From positions 54,764 to 118,763 of the forward strand of contig NZ_JPXX01000009.1 in assembly GCF_000771875.1 (NCBI RefSeq): 64,000 nucleotides of DNA, written 5' to 3'. Below, piece by piece: positions 27,695 to 36,489 of this stretch. The DNA is from Gallibacterium genomosp. 1. GTDB taxonomy: Bacteria > Pseudomonadota > Gammaproteobacteria > Enterobacterales > Pasteurellaceae. The notes under the pieces were generated by a model that saw nothing but the letters and a program-made list of their open reading frames with translations, ran no database searches and was not told where the DNA came from. The translations under genes and the position numbers were made by a program. Within the stretch, counting starts at the first letter, position 1. Every line of letters begins with the position of its first letter.

Positions 27695-27964
27695 CTTTAA
27701 ACGGCGTAATTATACACATATTTTTAATATATATGCATTAAAAATTGGAGAGAGTTATTGAAAAATGCAATTAAACCTGTGACTAGAAGTCGCTGATATC
27801 CATTTCTTTTGTACAAAAAATAATCTCAAATAATCGATTTTTAACTAAATAACTTGAAAATAATCAATTTGTTGCCAGTAAAATCGCTATTTTTCCAAAG
27901 TAGGATATTACGACACGATACAATTTGATAACTTTTATAAATTGTTGATTTACAATTATATTTA

Positions 27965-27973
27965 CCCCCCCCC
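27965..27973 (+). repeat. Homopolymer C9 upstream of the wzz promoter
   Basis: Nine C, ending 28 bp before the -35 box of wzz. It is one of three G/C runs within 1.2 kb. Confidence 0.85.
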
Positions 27974-28001
27974 TAGACACTTTTTAAGTAATTTGAATAT
28001 A

Positions 28002-28030
28002 TTGAAATGGCGTCATACTTCTTTTACAAT
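28002..28030 (+). promoter_or_regulatory. O-antigen operon (wzz) promoter
   Basis: -35 TTGAAA (28002-28007) and -10 TACAAT (28025-28030) are separated by 17 bp. The wzz ATG follows at 28063. No other promoter of this quality is obvious before 42 kb. Confidence 0.75.
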
Positions 28031-28062
28031 ATGCAAAAATTTTTTATCAAGAATAGTTCAAA

Positions 28063-29199
28063 ATGGAAAATCAACGACAACTAAGCTCATCAGATGAAAT
28101 AGATCTTATTGAATTCATTATACTTTTATGGAAAAAGAAAGTTATCATTATTGCAACAACTTTCATCTGTGTGGTGATAGTAGCAATTTATGCTTTTACC
28201 GCTAAAGAACAGTGGACATCAAAAGCAGAAGTAATCGCACCTAATGCTGTTTCATTAAATAACTATCTAACTATCAGACGTGAATATGCTCGTATTTTAG
28301 GTAGTGATTTTGATGTAAACAGTTTATCTAATAGCCTTTTTTCAAAATTCAATCAATTACTTTATTCATTGGATGAGAGAGAAAATTTCTTATCTCAAAC
28401 GGAAGTGTACAAATTAGAAAGTGTCGGTAAGGATAAAGAGCAGCAGCGAGTCATTTTAAATAAATTAGTGCGAGAAAATATCACTATTACTAAACCAGAT
28501 GAGAAAAAAGATTCAAAAGCATTATGGGGGGGGGTACAAGTGAGTTTTTCCGCAGAAACACCAGCATTAGCTCAAGATACATTAAAAGCCTTCATAAAGC
28601 AGATTAGTCAAGAGTCATTAGATTACAATTTTAAGTCTTTTCTAATTACTTATAATGAAAAATTAACTGATCTTCGTTTTGAGCTTAACCAAATTAAACA
28701 AAATGTCGATATTCAACGCAATGTACAGTTAGAAAATTTACATCGAGCTTTGGATACAGCAAAGCGGGCAGATATTAAAGATTATTCAAAAATATCTGGT
28801 GAAGTAGAGAATAATTTATTAAATATAATTAGAGCAGATACCTCTATTCCTTTATCTGAATCTCCACTATCAGATAATCCATACCTCTTCATTTTAGGAG
28901 AAAAATATATTAGTGCGCAGATTAGTGCTATAAAACAAAACGATATCATTTACCCACCAAAATATTATCAGATTCAAGAACAGATAACGAAATTGGAAGC
29001 ATTAGCTCAAAAATTTAAAGAAGGGAAATTGGAAACAAATGCTTATACTTATCTTTCTTCACCGGATTATCCTGTGGTTAAAGATAAGCCGAAAAGATTG
29101 TTAATTGTAGTAGCTGGTATGTTAATTGGTCTTATTTTATCAATTATTTATGTGTTAGTAACAAGTGCGTTTATTTCAAGAAAAAAAGAAATAAATTAG
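28063..29199 (+). CDS. wzz: Wzz, O-antigen chain-length determinant
   Basis: Inner-membrane polysaccharide co-polymerase that sets O-antigen length with Wzy. The 378-residue product has the family plan: a short cytosolic start (DLIEFIILLWKKK), membrane helix 1 (about 30-51), a long periplasmic coiled region, and helix 2 near 343-368. A G9 run at 28526-28534 encodes WGGV at residues 155-158; gain or loss of one G would truncate the protein before its second helix. As printed the frame is open. It starts the O-antigen operon. Confidence 0.9.
   Translation: MENQRQLSSSDEIDLIEFIILLWKKKVIIIATTFICVVIVAIYAFTAKEQWTSKAEVIAPNAVSLNNYLTIRREYARILGSDFDVNSLSNSLFSKFNQLLYSLDERENFLSQTEVYKLESVGKDKEQQRVILNKLVRENITITKPDEKKDSKALWGGVQVSFSAETPALAQDTLKAFIKQISQESLDYNFKSFLITYNEKLTDLRFELNQIKQNVDIQRNVQLENLHRALDTAKRADIKDYSKISGEVENNLLNIIRADTSIPLSESPLSDNPYLFILGEKYISAQISAIKQNDIIYPPKYYQIQEQITKLEALAQKFKEGKLETNAYTYLSSPDYPVVKDKPKRLLIVVAGMLIGLILSIIYVLVTSAFISRKKEIN
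28526..28534 (+). repeat. Homopolymer G9 inside wzz
   Basis: Nine G within the coding sequence. A one-base change by slipped-strand mispairing would shift the frame; the shorter form reaches a stop within about 30 codons. Confidence 0.85.
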
Positions 29200-29217
29200 T
29201 AATGTTGAGAACAGATT

Positions 29218-31101
29218 ATGCTGAATAATATTTTAAGTCTACACCGTAGTGTAAAAAGAGTTATTTCAATAATCATTGATATTCTTTTTATTGTTAGCTC
29301 CTATTTTTTAGCATTAGGAATTAGGCTTAATTTTCATGAAGAAGTGATAAAAACAGATAACTGGTATATTGTTTTATGTGTCAGTGTAATCTCTATTTTG
29401 ACATTTATTCGTTTAGGTTTATATCGTGCAGTTCTTCGTTTTATTACCATTAAATTTACGCAAGTTGCTATTGTTGGTACGGGGGTATCAACAGCAGCAT
29501 TGTTATTAGTAACATTTGCGTTTCAATTTAATTTACCAAGAACAGTTCTATTCTTATACTTTGTTTTCTTGTCTATTTTTGTTGTTTGTACTCGTTTTTT
29601 ATGGCGTGCAATGTTGAGTTATGATCGTCATGATAAGACAAGAGTAATTATTTATGGGGCAGGAAGTTCAGGAAGACAGTTGCTGACAGCATTAAATCAA
29701 GCATCAAATTATTTAGTGGTTGGTTTTGTTGATGATAATAAAAATTTACATAGAACAGTAATGCACGGTATTACCGTATATAATCCAAAATCATTAGACA
29801 AATTAATTGAGAGCAGAAATGTAAAAAAAATATTATTAGCAATGCCAAGTGCAAGCCAGACACAACGTAAAAAGATTATTAATCGGATTAGTAAATATAA
29901 ATGCGAAATTCTAACAGTTCCGGGAATGGAAGATATTGTTAGTGGTAAGGCACATTTAACTAGCTTAAATCAAATTTCGATTTCCGACTTATTAGGAAGA
30001 GATATTGTTAAACCAATAGACACTTTATTGAATCAAGATATTAAAAATAAAGTTGTTATGGTAACTGGTGCAGGTGGATCAATTGGTTCTGAATTATGCC
30101 GTCAAATTGTTAAGCAACAACCTAGAAAATTAGTTTTGTTTGAGTTGAGTGAATTTTCATTATATCAAATTCATCAAGAATTATTACAAAATGATAATGT
30201 TAGAACAGAAAAAATTGAATTAGTTCCGTTATTAGGTTCGGTACAAAGGAAACATCGCTTAGATATTATTATGCGTTCATTCCAAGTGGAAACAGTATAT
30301 CATGCTGCAGCTTATAAACACGTTCCATTAGTGGAGTATAATGTTGTTGAAGGTATTCGTAATAATATTTTTGGTACTTTATCTTGTGCTCAAGCAGCTA
30401 TTGAAGCAAAAGTTTCTACATTTGTTTTAATTTCTACAGATAAGGCTGTGCGCCCAACTAACATTATGGGAACAACTAAACGAATGGCTGAATTAGTGTT
30501 GCAGGCTCTTGCTAGTAAACAGAATACAACTCGTTTTTGTATGGTTCGTTTTGGTAATGTGCTTGGTTCATCAGGTTCAGTAGTGCCATTATTCAATAAA
30601 CAGATTCGTGAAGGTGGTCCAATCACATTAACGCACCGAAGGATTACTCGTTTCTTTATGACCATTCCTGAAGCAGCTTCGCTAGTGATTCAAGCAGGTG
30701 CTATGGGAAAAGGTGGTGATGTGTTTGTGTTGGATATGGGAGAACCAGTCAAAATTTATGATCTAGCGGTAAAAATGGTGAATTTAAGTGGGTTGACTGT
30801 TAAAAATGAAAAAAATCCCGATGGGGATATTGAAATTCAAATAACAGGATTAAGACCGGGTGAAAAATTATATGAAGAGTTATTGATTGGTGAAAATGTT
30901 CACGGCACTACACATCCAAGAATAATGTCAGCAACAGAAATTATGATTGAATGGGATAAGTTATCAGTTATTTTAGAACAATTGGATAAACTATGTGCAG
31001 AATATAAGATTGATGAGATTAGAGAATTATTAATGAAATCATCAACAGGGTTTAATCCGACAACGGAGATTTGTGATATGGTATATCGCAAATTGCATTA
31101 A
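29218..31101 (+). CDS. WbpM/PglF-family UDP-GlcNAc 4,6-dehydratase
   Basis: Membrane-anchored dehydratase that makes the UDP-4-keto-6-deoxy sugar. In order across 627 residues: about four N-terminal membrane segments (to about 115), a first Rossmann-like part (YGAGSSGRQLL), then the catalytic extended SDR domain with TGAGGSIGSELCRQI near 280 and STDKAVRPTNIMGTTK, which supplies the T-M-K triad seen in PglF rather than S-Y-K. The C-terminus has TRFFMTIPEAASLV and GLRPGEKLYEELL. The aminotransferase that would use its product comes next. Confidence 0.92.
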   Translation: MLNNILSLHRSVKRVISIIIDILFIVSSYFLALGIRLNFHEEVIKTDNWYIVLCVSVISILTFIRLGLYRAVLRFITIKFTQVAIVGTGVSTAALLLVTFAFQFNLPRTVLFLYFVFLSIFVVCTRFLWRAMLSYDRHDKTRVIIYGAGSSGRQLLTALNQASNYLVVGFVDDNKNLHRTVMHGITVYNPKSLDKLIESRNVKKILLAMPSASQTQRKKIINRISKYKCEILTVPGMEDIVSGKAHLTSLNQISISDLLGRDIVKPIDTLLNQDIKNKVVMVTGAGGSIGSELCRQIVKQQPRKLVLFELSEFSLYQIHQELLQNDNVRTEKIELVPLLGSVQRKHRLDIIMRSFQVETVYHAAAYKHVPLVEYNVVEGIRNNIFGTLSCAQAAIEAKVSTFVLISTDKAVRPTNIMGTTKRMAELVLQALASKQNTTRFCMVRFGNVLGSSGSVVPLFNKQIREGGPITLTHRRITRFFMTIPEAASLVIQAGAMGKGGDVFVLDMGEPVKIYDLAVKMVNLSGLTVKNEKNPDGDIEIQITGLRPGEKLYEELLIGENVHGTTHPRIMSATEIMIEWDKLSVILEQLDKLCAEYKIDEIRELLMKSSTGFNPTTEICDMVYRKLH

Positions 31102-31128
31102 TAGATAATAAAAATAAAGGATAAAGTA

Positions 31129-32325
31129 ATGAAAATCAGTTTTTCTCCTCCGGATATTACAGATTTAGAAATCAATGAGGTTATTGAAGCATTAAAAAGT
31201 GGTTGGATTACAACTGGTCCTCGTACTAAAACATTAGAGCAAAGACTTGCGTCATATATGGGAATAAAAAGGGGTGTTTGTTTAAATTCGGCAACAGCTG
31301 CCCTAGAATTGATTCTTAGAGTTTTGGATATTAAAGAAGATGATGAGATTATCACTTGTGCATATACTTATACAGCAAGTGCAAGTCCAGTTGTTCACAT
31401 AGGAGCTAAACTGGTTCTCGTGGATACAGCACCTAATTCGTATCAAATGGATTATGAGGCTTTAGAAAAAGCGATTACTGAAAAAACTAAAGTCATTATT
31501 CCTATTGATATAGCTGGTGTACCTTGTGATTACGATAAGATTTTTGATATTGTTGAACGTAAAAAATCGCTTTTTAAATCATCAAATGATTTACAAGCGA
31601 AAATTGGACGTATAGCCGTAGTGGCTGATTGTGCCCATTCTCTTGGTTCTATATGGAGAGATCAAATGACAGGAGCTATTGCAGATTTTAGCAGTTTTTC
31701 TTTCCATGCAGTAAAAAACCTTACAACAGCAGAGGGAGGATATGCTACTTGGCGAAGTATTGATGGTGTTGATGATGAAGCTATTTATCATCAATTTCAA
31801 CTTTTATCTCTACATGGACAAAATAAAGACGCATTAGCTAAAACAAAATTGGGTGCTTGGGAATATGATATTCAAGGTTGCTATTATAAATGTAATATGA
31901 CGGACATTTGTGCTGCGATTGGCTTAGCTCAATTTGAACGTTATCCATTATTATTAGCTAGACGTAAAGAAATTATTGGCAGATATATAGAAGGACTAAA
32001 AGGATGTAATGTGGAGATTCTCCCTCATTTTACAAAAGATTATACGAGCTGTGGTCATTTGTTTTTAGTTCGCCTAATTGGGAAAGACGAACATTATCGC
32101 AATCGATTTATTGAAAAAATGGCAGAAGCAGGCATCGCTACGAATGTACACTATAAACCACTTCCAATGCATACAGCTTATAAAAATATGGGATTTTCGA
32201 TAAATGATTATCCTAATTCATATAATCAATATTGTAATGAAATAACATTACCATTGCATACTCAGCTAACAAATGAGGAAGTTGATTATATTATTGAAAA
32301 ATTTAAGAAAATTTTGAGTGATTAG
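31129..32325 (+). CDS. DegT/DnrJ/EryC1/StrS-family sugar-nucleotide aminotransferase
   Basis: PLP enzyme that would aminate C4 of the keto sugar made by the preceding dehydratase, giving UDP-2-acetamido-4-amino-2,4,6-trideoxyhexose. The 398-residue product has GWITTGPRTKTLEQ at the start, ADCAHSLGS for cofactor contact, and the Schiff-base Lys in FSFHAVKNLTTAEGG. The WbpM-aminotransferase-sugar transferase trio resembles WbgZ/WbgX/WbgY of Shigella sonnei (FucNAc4N). Whether the 4-amino sugar is gluco or galacto cannot be read here. Confidence 0.9.
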   Translation: MKISFSPPDITDLEINEVIEALKSGWITTGPRTKTLEQRLASYMGIKRGVCLNSATAALELILRVLDIKEDDEIITCAYTYTASASPVVHIGAKLVLVDTAPNSYQMDYEALEKAITEKTKVIIPIDIAGVPCDYDKIFDIVERKKSLFKSSNDLQAKIGRIAVVADCAHSLGSIWRDQMTGAIADFSSFSFHAVKNLTTAEGGYATWRSIDGVDDEAIYHQFQLLSLHGQNKDALAKTKLGAWEYDIQGCYYKCNMTDICAAIGLAQFERYPLLLARRKEIIGRYIEGLKGCNVEILPHFTKDYTSCGHLFLVRLIGKDEHYRNRFIEKMAEAGIATNVHYKPLPMHTAYKNMGFSINDYPNSYNQYCNEITLPLHTQLTNEEVDYIIEKFKKILSD

Positions 32326-32326
32326 T

Positions 32327-33013
32327 ATGATTTTGCGAGATTGGGAAAATTTTCCTTTACGAATGAAAACAGAGTCCGTGAAGACATATTATGATTACTT
32401 AAAAACGAAGCGATTCAGTTTATTGTGCAAGGTGATATTTGATCGATGTTTGGCTGCAATTTTACTGATTTTACTATCTCCTTTGTTTTTATATATTGCT
32501 TATAAGATTCATAAAGATAGCCCTGGAGATGTGTTTTTTAAGCAAACACGAGTTACTCAATACGGAAGAGAATTTAAAATCTATAAATTTCGTACAATGG
32601 TGGCTAATGCTGAGGCATTGGGGTCTCAAGTAACTACAGATAATGATAAAAGAATTACAGCTATAGGTGAGAAGCTAAGAAAAACGCGCTTAGATGAAAT
32701 TCCGCAACTTATCAATATTTTAAAAGGCGAAATGAGCTTTGTAGGAACTCGACCAGAAGTTCCCCAATATGTTGACGCATATACGGATGAGATGATGGCA
32801 ACATTGTTATTGCCAGCTGGCGTAACAAGTGAGGCAAGTATTGAATATAAAGATGAGGACAGACTCTTATCTAATGCAGAAAATGCAGATAAAGAATATA
32901 TTGAAAAAGTACTTCCTGAAAAAATGAAATGGAATTTAGAAAGTATACGAAATTATTCATTTAGTAGGGATCTAGTTACAATGATTAAAACAGTATTGGC
33001 GGTGATTAAGTGA
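32327..33013 (+). CDS. Initiating sugar-phosphate transferase (PglC/WbaP C-terminal type)
   Basis: Transfers the first sugar phosphate to undecaprenyl phosphate. The product (228 residues from the ATG) has one N-terminal membrane-dipping helix (FDRCLAAILLILLSPLFLYI), then the family blocks YKFRTMVANAE, LDEIPQLINILKGEMSFVGT and RPEVPQY. It lacks the N-terminal membrane domain of full WbaP, so it is of the minimal PglC type. I use the ATG at 32327, just after the aminotransferase stop; an in-frame GTG at 32318 is the alternative. Confidence 0.9.
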   Translation: MILRDWENFPLRMKTESVKTYYDYLKTKRFSLLCKVIFDRCLAAILLILLSPLFLYIAYKIHKDSPGDVFFKQTRVTQYGREFKIYKFRTMVANAEALGSQVTTDNDKRITAIGEKLRKTRLDEIPQLINILKGEMSFVGTRPEVPQYVDAYTDEMMATLLLPAGVTSEASIEYKDEDRLLSNAENADKEYIEKVLPEKMKWNLESIRNYSFSRDLVTMIKTVLAVIK

Positions 33014-33840
33014 TAAAAGAATATCCTAAATATAGTGTTTTAATGACAGTGTATAAAAAAGATAAGCCACAGGATTTTTTGTTGAGCTTAGAAAGTATGT
33101 GCCGTCAAACAATATCACCCTCTGAAATTGTGATTGTTAAAGATGGACCTATCCCTCAGTCGTTGCAAGATATAATAGATCAGTGTAAGGAAAAATATTC
33201 TATAATTTTTAATGAAATTCAGCTGCCAATTAATAAAGGCTTAGGGTTGGCATTAAATGAAGGAATAGAACACTGTCATAATGAGCTAATAGCAAGAATG
33301 GATGCTGATGATTACTCTATGCCACAACGTTGTGAAAAACAATTAGATGCTTTTATGAGAAATCAAAGGTTGGATATTGTAGGGTGTTCTGTTAGTGAAT
33401 TTATTGATGATATTAATAATATTATTGGAAAAAGAAGTGTTCCTTTAACAAATAATGAAATTTATCAATTTGCGAGAAGAAGAGATCCTTTTAATCATCC
33501 AACTGTAATGTATAGAAAATCATTTCTTAAAAAAATAGGTGGATATTCTGATTATAGGAAAAATCAAGATACTGATTTATGGATTAGAATGTTACAAAAT
33601 CATGCTGAATGTTTAAATTTAGATGGTGATTTATTTAGATTCCGTTTTGATAAGGGAACATATCAAAAAAGGAAATCTTGGATTAATACAAAAATTTTAA
33701 TTGAAATCAGATATAAAGCATGGAAATCAGGATTTAATTCTTTTGGGGATTTTTTTCTGATAGCTTGTTCTCAAACGACTATTTATTTGTTACCTAAGTT
33801 TATTCAGAAAATACTGTATCAATATATTTTGCGTAGATAA
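33010..33840 (+). CDS. Family 2 glycosyltransferase
   Basis: A 276-residue inverting GT-A enzyme, start VLMTVYKKDKPQDFLLSLES, with the metal/nucleotide motif DxD in ARMDADDYSMPQR and a GGYSDYRKNQDTDLWIRM acceptor-side block. It begins at a GTG that overlaps the upstream stop by four bases (GTGA). It probably adds the second or third sugar of the repeat unit; donor unknown. Confidence 0.88.
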   Translation: MIKEYPKYSVLMTVYKKDKPQDFLLSLESMCRQTISPSEIVIVKDGPIPQSLQDIIDQCKEKYSIIFNEIQLPINKGLGLALNEGIEHCHNELIARMDADDYSMPQRCEKQLDAFMRNQRLDIVGCSVSEFIDDINNIIGKRSVPLTNNEIYQFARRRDPFNHPTVMYRKSFLKKIGGYSDYRKNQDTDLWIRMLQNHAECLNLDGDLFRFRFDKGTYQKRKSWINTKILIEIRYKAWKSGFNSFGDFFLIACSQTTIYLLPKFIQKILYQYILRR

Positions 33841-33845
33841 GGCTT

Positions 33846-34310
33846 ATGATAGATAGAATAATTTTGAAAATTAGAGTTCTAGTACACTTTATGCTACATT
33901 TTTTTATATATAAAAAAGCTAAAGTTATTTTAAGAGGTGTTCCTAGAATATTGTATGGGCATCGGATAAAATTTGGAAACTTAATTAGATTAAATGATAA
34001 TGTATTTATTCATGCAGTTAATGGTGTTGAAATTGGTGATAATACAACTCTTTCTTATGGTGTAGTTTTGTTAACAGAAAGTTATGATATTTCAAGTAAA
34101 AATAAGTATTTATTAAGAGAGCATAAAGGCGCTCCTATTAAAATTGGAAAAAATGTTTGGATTTGTGCAAACTCTACAATCCTTCCTGGGGTTTCTATTG
34201 CAGATAATATTATTGTAGGTGCTGGCTCTGTAGTGACTAAAGATTTAGATCGTGCAAATAGTTTGTATGCAGGTAATCCAGCTCGATTTATAAAAGAATT
34301 GGATTTTTGA
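33846..34310 (+). CDS. Hexapeptide-repeat acyltransferase
   Basis: A 154-residue left-handed beta-helix protein (VEIGDNTTLSYGVVLLTES, IKIGKNVWICANSTILPGVS, ADNIIVGAGSVVTKD). The GNPARFIKEL ending is typical of WcaF/NodL-like O-acetyltransferases. It could O-acetylate the repeat unit. N-acetylation of the 4-amino sugar (PglD role) is possible but less likely, since PglD proteins have an extra N-terminal Rossmann part that is missing here. Confidence 0.85.
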   Translation: MIDRIILKIRVLVHFMLHFFIYKKAKVILRGVPRILYGHRIKFGNLIRLNDNVFIHAVNGVEIGDNTTLSYGVVLLTESYDISSKNKYLLREHKGAPIKIGKNVWICANSTILPGVSIADNIIVGAGSVVTKDLDRANSLYAGNPARFIKELDF

Positions 34311-34313
34311 CTA

Positions 34314-35399
34314 ATGAACTTATTACATATTACAGCAACGCATTTACGTTTAGAAGGGGGAATTCCCGTTGTATTAAATAAATTAGTATCTGCACAGAAT
34401 AGAATACAAGGAGTTCAATCAAAGGTTTTATCTCTTACATCTGATATTAAGGATATAGACTCACCGTATTTTATACATATAAAAAAAGAACAACTTGAAG
34501 AGTATTTAACTCAAAATCGTCCAGATGCTGTAATTATACATAGCTTTTATTACATTCAATATAATTGGGTTTCTAAAGTTCTAAATAAAAAAAACATCCC
34601 TTATTTTATAGAACCTCATGGTTCTTTTGGTAGAGAAGCTTTAAAAAAATCACAGTTTAAGAAATGGATTGCTAATCATTTTATATTTAAACGATTAATA
34701 AAAAGAGCAAAAGGATTTGTCTTTTTGAACGATCAAGAAAAAAAACAATCTATTTTTATAACGAAGAACGATATAATTATTCCAAATGGGATTGATATCA
34801 GTACAATTAAAAGCCCCCTTGAGACAACTAAAGAAATTAAAAATAAAATCTATTTTATTGGACGCTATGATATAAATCATAAAGGTTTGGATTATTTTTT
34901 AGAGGCATTAAAAATTTTAGATAAAGAAAAGTATAATTTAGAAGTTAGTTTATTTGGTAAAGGGACAGATGAGGCTATTCGTTATATTGAAGATGCTATT
35001 AAAAAATTTTCTTATATTAAAGTATATTTGAATAGTTCAATTTCAGGACAAGAAAAAGATAATTTGTTGGAGCAAAATGCCCCTATGATCTTAACTTCAA
35101 GATATGAAGGTTTTCCAATGACAATTCTTGAAGCTTGGTCTTATGGGAATCCTTGTATAGTAACTTATGGAACAAATGTTTCATTAGAAGTCAGTGAAAA
35201 TAATCTTGGTTGGGTTACCGATTTAAATTCATTTAACATTGCAAATTGTATAAAAAAAGCACTAATTGATTATAATAAAGATAGAGAAGGATATATTAAA
35301 AGATGTAAGAGATATGTGGAGCAGCATTATAATTGGGAAGAGATAGCATATGAATCATATGAGAAAATTAAATATAGTTTGGAACTATTTAAAAAATGA
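34314..35399 (+). CDS. Family 4 glycosyltransferase
   Basis: A 361-residue retaining GT-B enzyme. The N-terminal domain has the glycine-rich acceptor loop HLRLEGGIPVVLNKL. The C-terminal donor domain has FIGRYDINHKGLDYFLEAL and the EX7E motif in RYEGFPMTILEAWSYGNP. It begins 3 bases after the acyltransferase and its stop overlaps the wzy start. Donor and linkage cannot be read. Confidence 0.9.
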   Translation: MNLLHITATHLRLEGGIPVVLNKLVSAQNRIQGVQSKVLSLTSDIKDIDSPYFIHIKKEQLEEYLTQNRPDAVIIHSFYYIQYNWVSKVLNKKNIPYFIEPHGSFGREALKKSQFKKWIANHFIFKRLIKRAKGFVFLNDQEKKQSIFITKNDIIIPNGIDISTIKSPLETTKEIKNKIYFIGRYDINHKGLDYFLEALKILDKEKYNLEVSLFGKGTDEAIRYIEDAIKKFSYIKVYLNSSISGQEKDNLLEQNAPMILTSRYEGFPMTILEAWSYGNPCIVTYGTNVSLEVSENNLGWVTDLNSFNIANCIKKALIDYNKDREGYIKRCKRYVEQHYNWEEIAYESYEKIKYSLELFKK

Positions 35400-36457
35400 T
35401 GATTGAACATTATATTTTGTTATTTTTATCAAGTTTGACTTTATATAGGTCAAGGTATCCGGAATTAAAACTAATTCTTTTATTATTTAAAAAGATTTTC
35501 TTAATTTCTGCTTTCTTTTTTATCTCTTTAAGAAGTTTTAATGTTGGAAATGATACATTAAATTATTTAGAACTATTTCAGTCAGTAGCTTATAATACAT
35601 TTATTGATTATTTAAGTTCTACTAGATTTGAAGTGGGGTTTATGTTTTGGAATTATTTTTCTTATAAATATTTGACAGAAAATTTTACTATATATCTTTT
35701 TTGTGTGAATCTTTTTTATTTTATTACATCTATTTATTTCTATAATAAATATTCAAAAAGATCATACTGGGTATTCTTATGGTTTGTATTTGGGCTTTAT
35801 TATGCTATGTTTACAACTATGAGAGCTTGTTTGGCTTTATCTTTTATTTATTTAGTTATTGATGCCTTATTTGAAAATAAAAGACTAAGATTTGTTCTTT
35901 TTTCCTTTTTAGCTATATTATTTCACTCTTCTTCAGCTTTAATTATTCTTATACTTTTAGGTGTGAATAGAAAAACTTATTTTATTTTTAAACACAAAGT
36001 GTTTCTTCTAGTAGTAGCAGGTATAAGTGCGTATTTCTTAAATATATTTGTTTCCTTTTTTTCATACTATTCTCATTATTTGGATACGAAATATGTGGGA
36101 CTAAGACTGGCTAGTATTTTTAATTTTATGATTCTGCTAGGACTTTATGTGTTAAGTTATAGTAAGAAAATTAATGAAGATACTTTTCTTTTTAAGATTA
36201 ATAGTTTTTTTTATTGTCAAGTATTAATATCTTTTGCAGCAATACAATTTAATTTGTTAGATAGATTTTCTCTATTTCTTTATCCTTTTGTTATTGTTTA
36301 TTTATGTTTAATTTATTCTAAATTGAAATTAGATAAAAGGATGTTAATTATTTTATTGATAAGTGTTTTAATTGTATATCAAATATTTATATTTGTATAT
36401 CGTCCAGATTGGAAAGGTATTTATCCTTATCACTTTGTTTTAGATAGTTTTTGTTAA
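35396..36457 (+). CDS. wzy: Wzy, O-antigen polymerase (EpsG-like)
   Basis: A 353-residue polytopic membrane protein with about ten hydrophobic segments and no enzyme motif. Features of the EpsG family are visible: RSFNVGNDTLNYLELF near residue 42 and TRFEVGFMFWNYFSY, then TTMRACLALSFIYL. It would polymerise repeat units on the periplasmic face. Size, position between transferases and Wzx, and very low G+C support the call; no other polymerase candidate is in the operon. Confidence 0.8.
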   Translation: MMIEHYILLFLSSLTLYRSRYPELKLILLLFKKIFLISAFFFISLRSFNVGNDTLNYLELFQSVAYNTFIDYLSSTRFEVGFMFWNYFSYKYLTENFTIYLFCVNLFYFITSIYFYNKYSKRSYWVFLWFVFGLYYAMFTTMRACLALSFIYLVIDALFENKRLRFVLFSFLAILFHSSSALIILILLGVNRKTYFIFKHKVFLLVVAGISAYFLNIFVSFFSYYSHYLDTKYVGLRLASIFNFMILLGLYVLSYSKKINEDTFLFKINSFFYCQVLISFAAIQFNLLDRFSLFLYPFVIVYLCLIYSKLKLDKRMLIILLISVLIVYQIFIFVYRPDWKGIYPYHFVLDSFC

Positions 36458-36489
36458 TTTTATTTAAAAATATTGAAGAGGGTTTTTAA

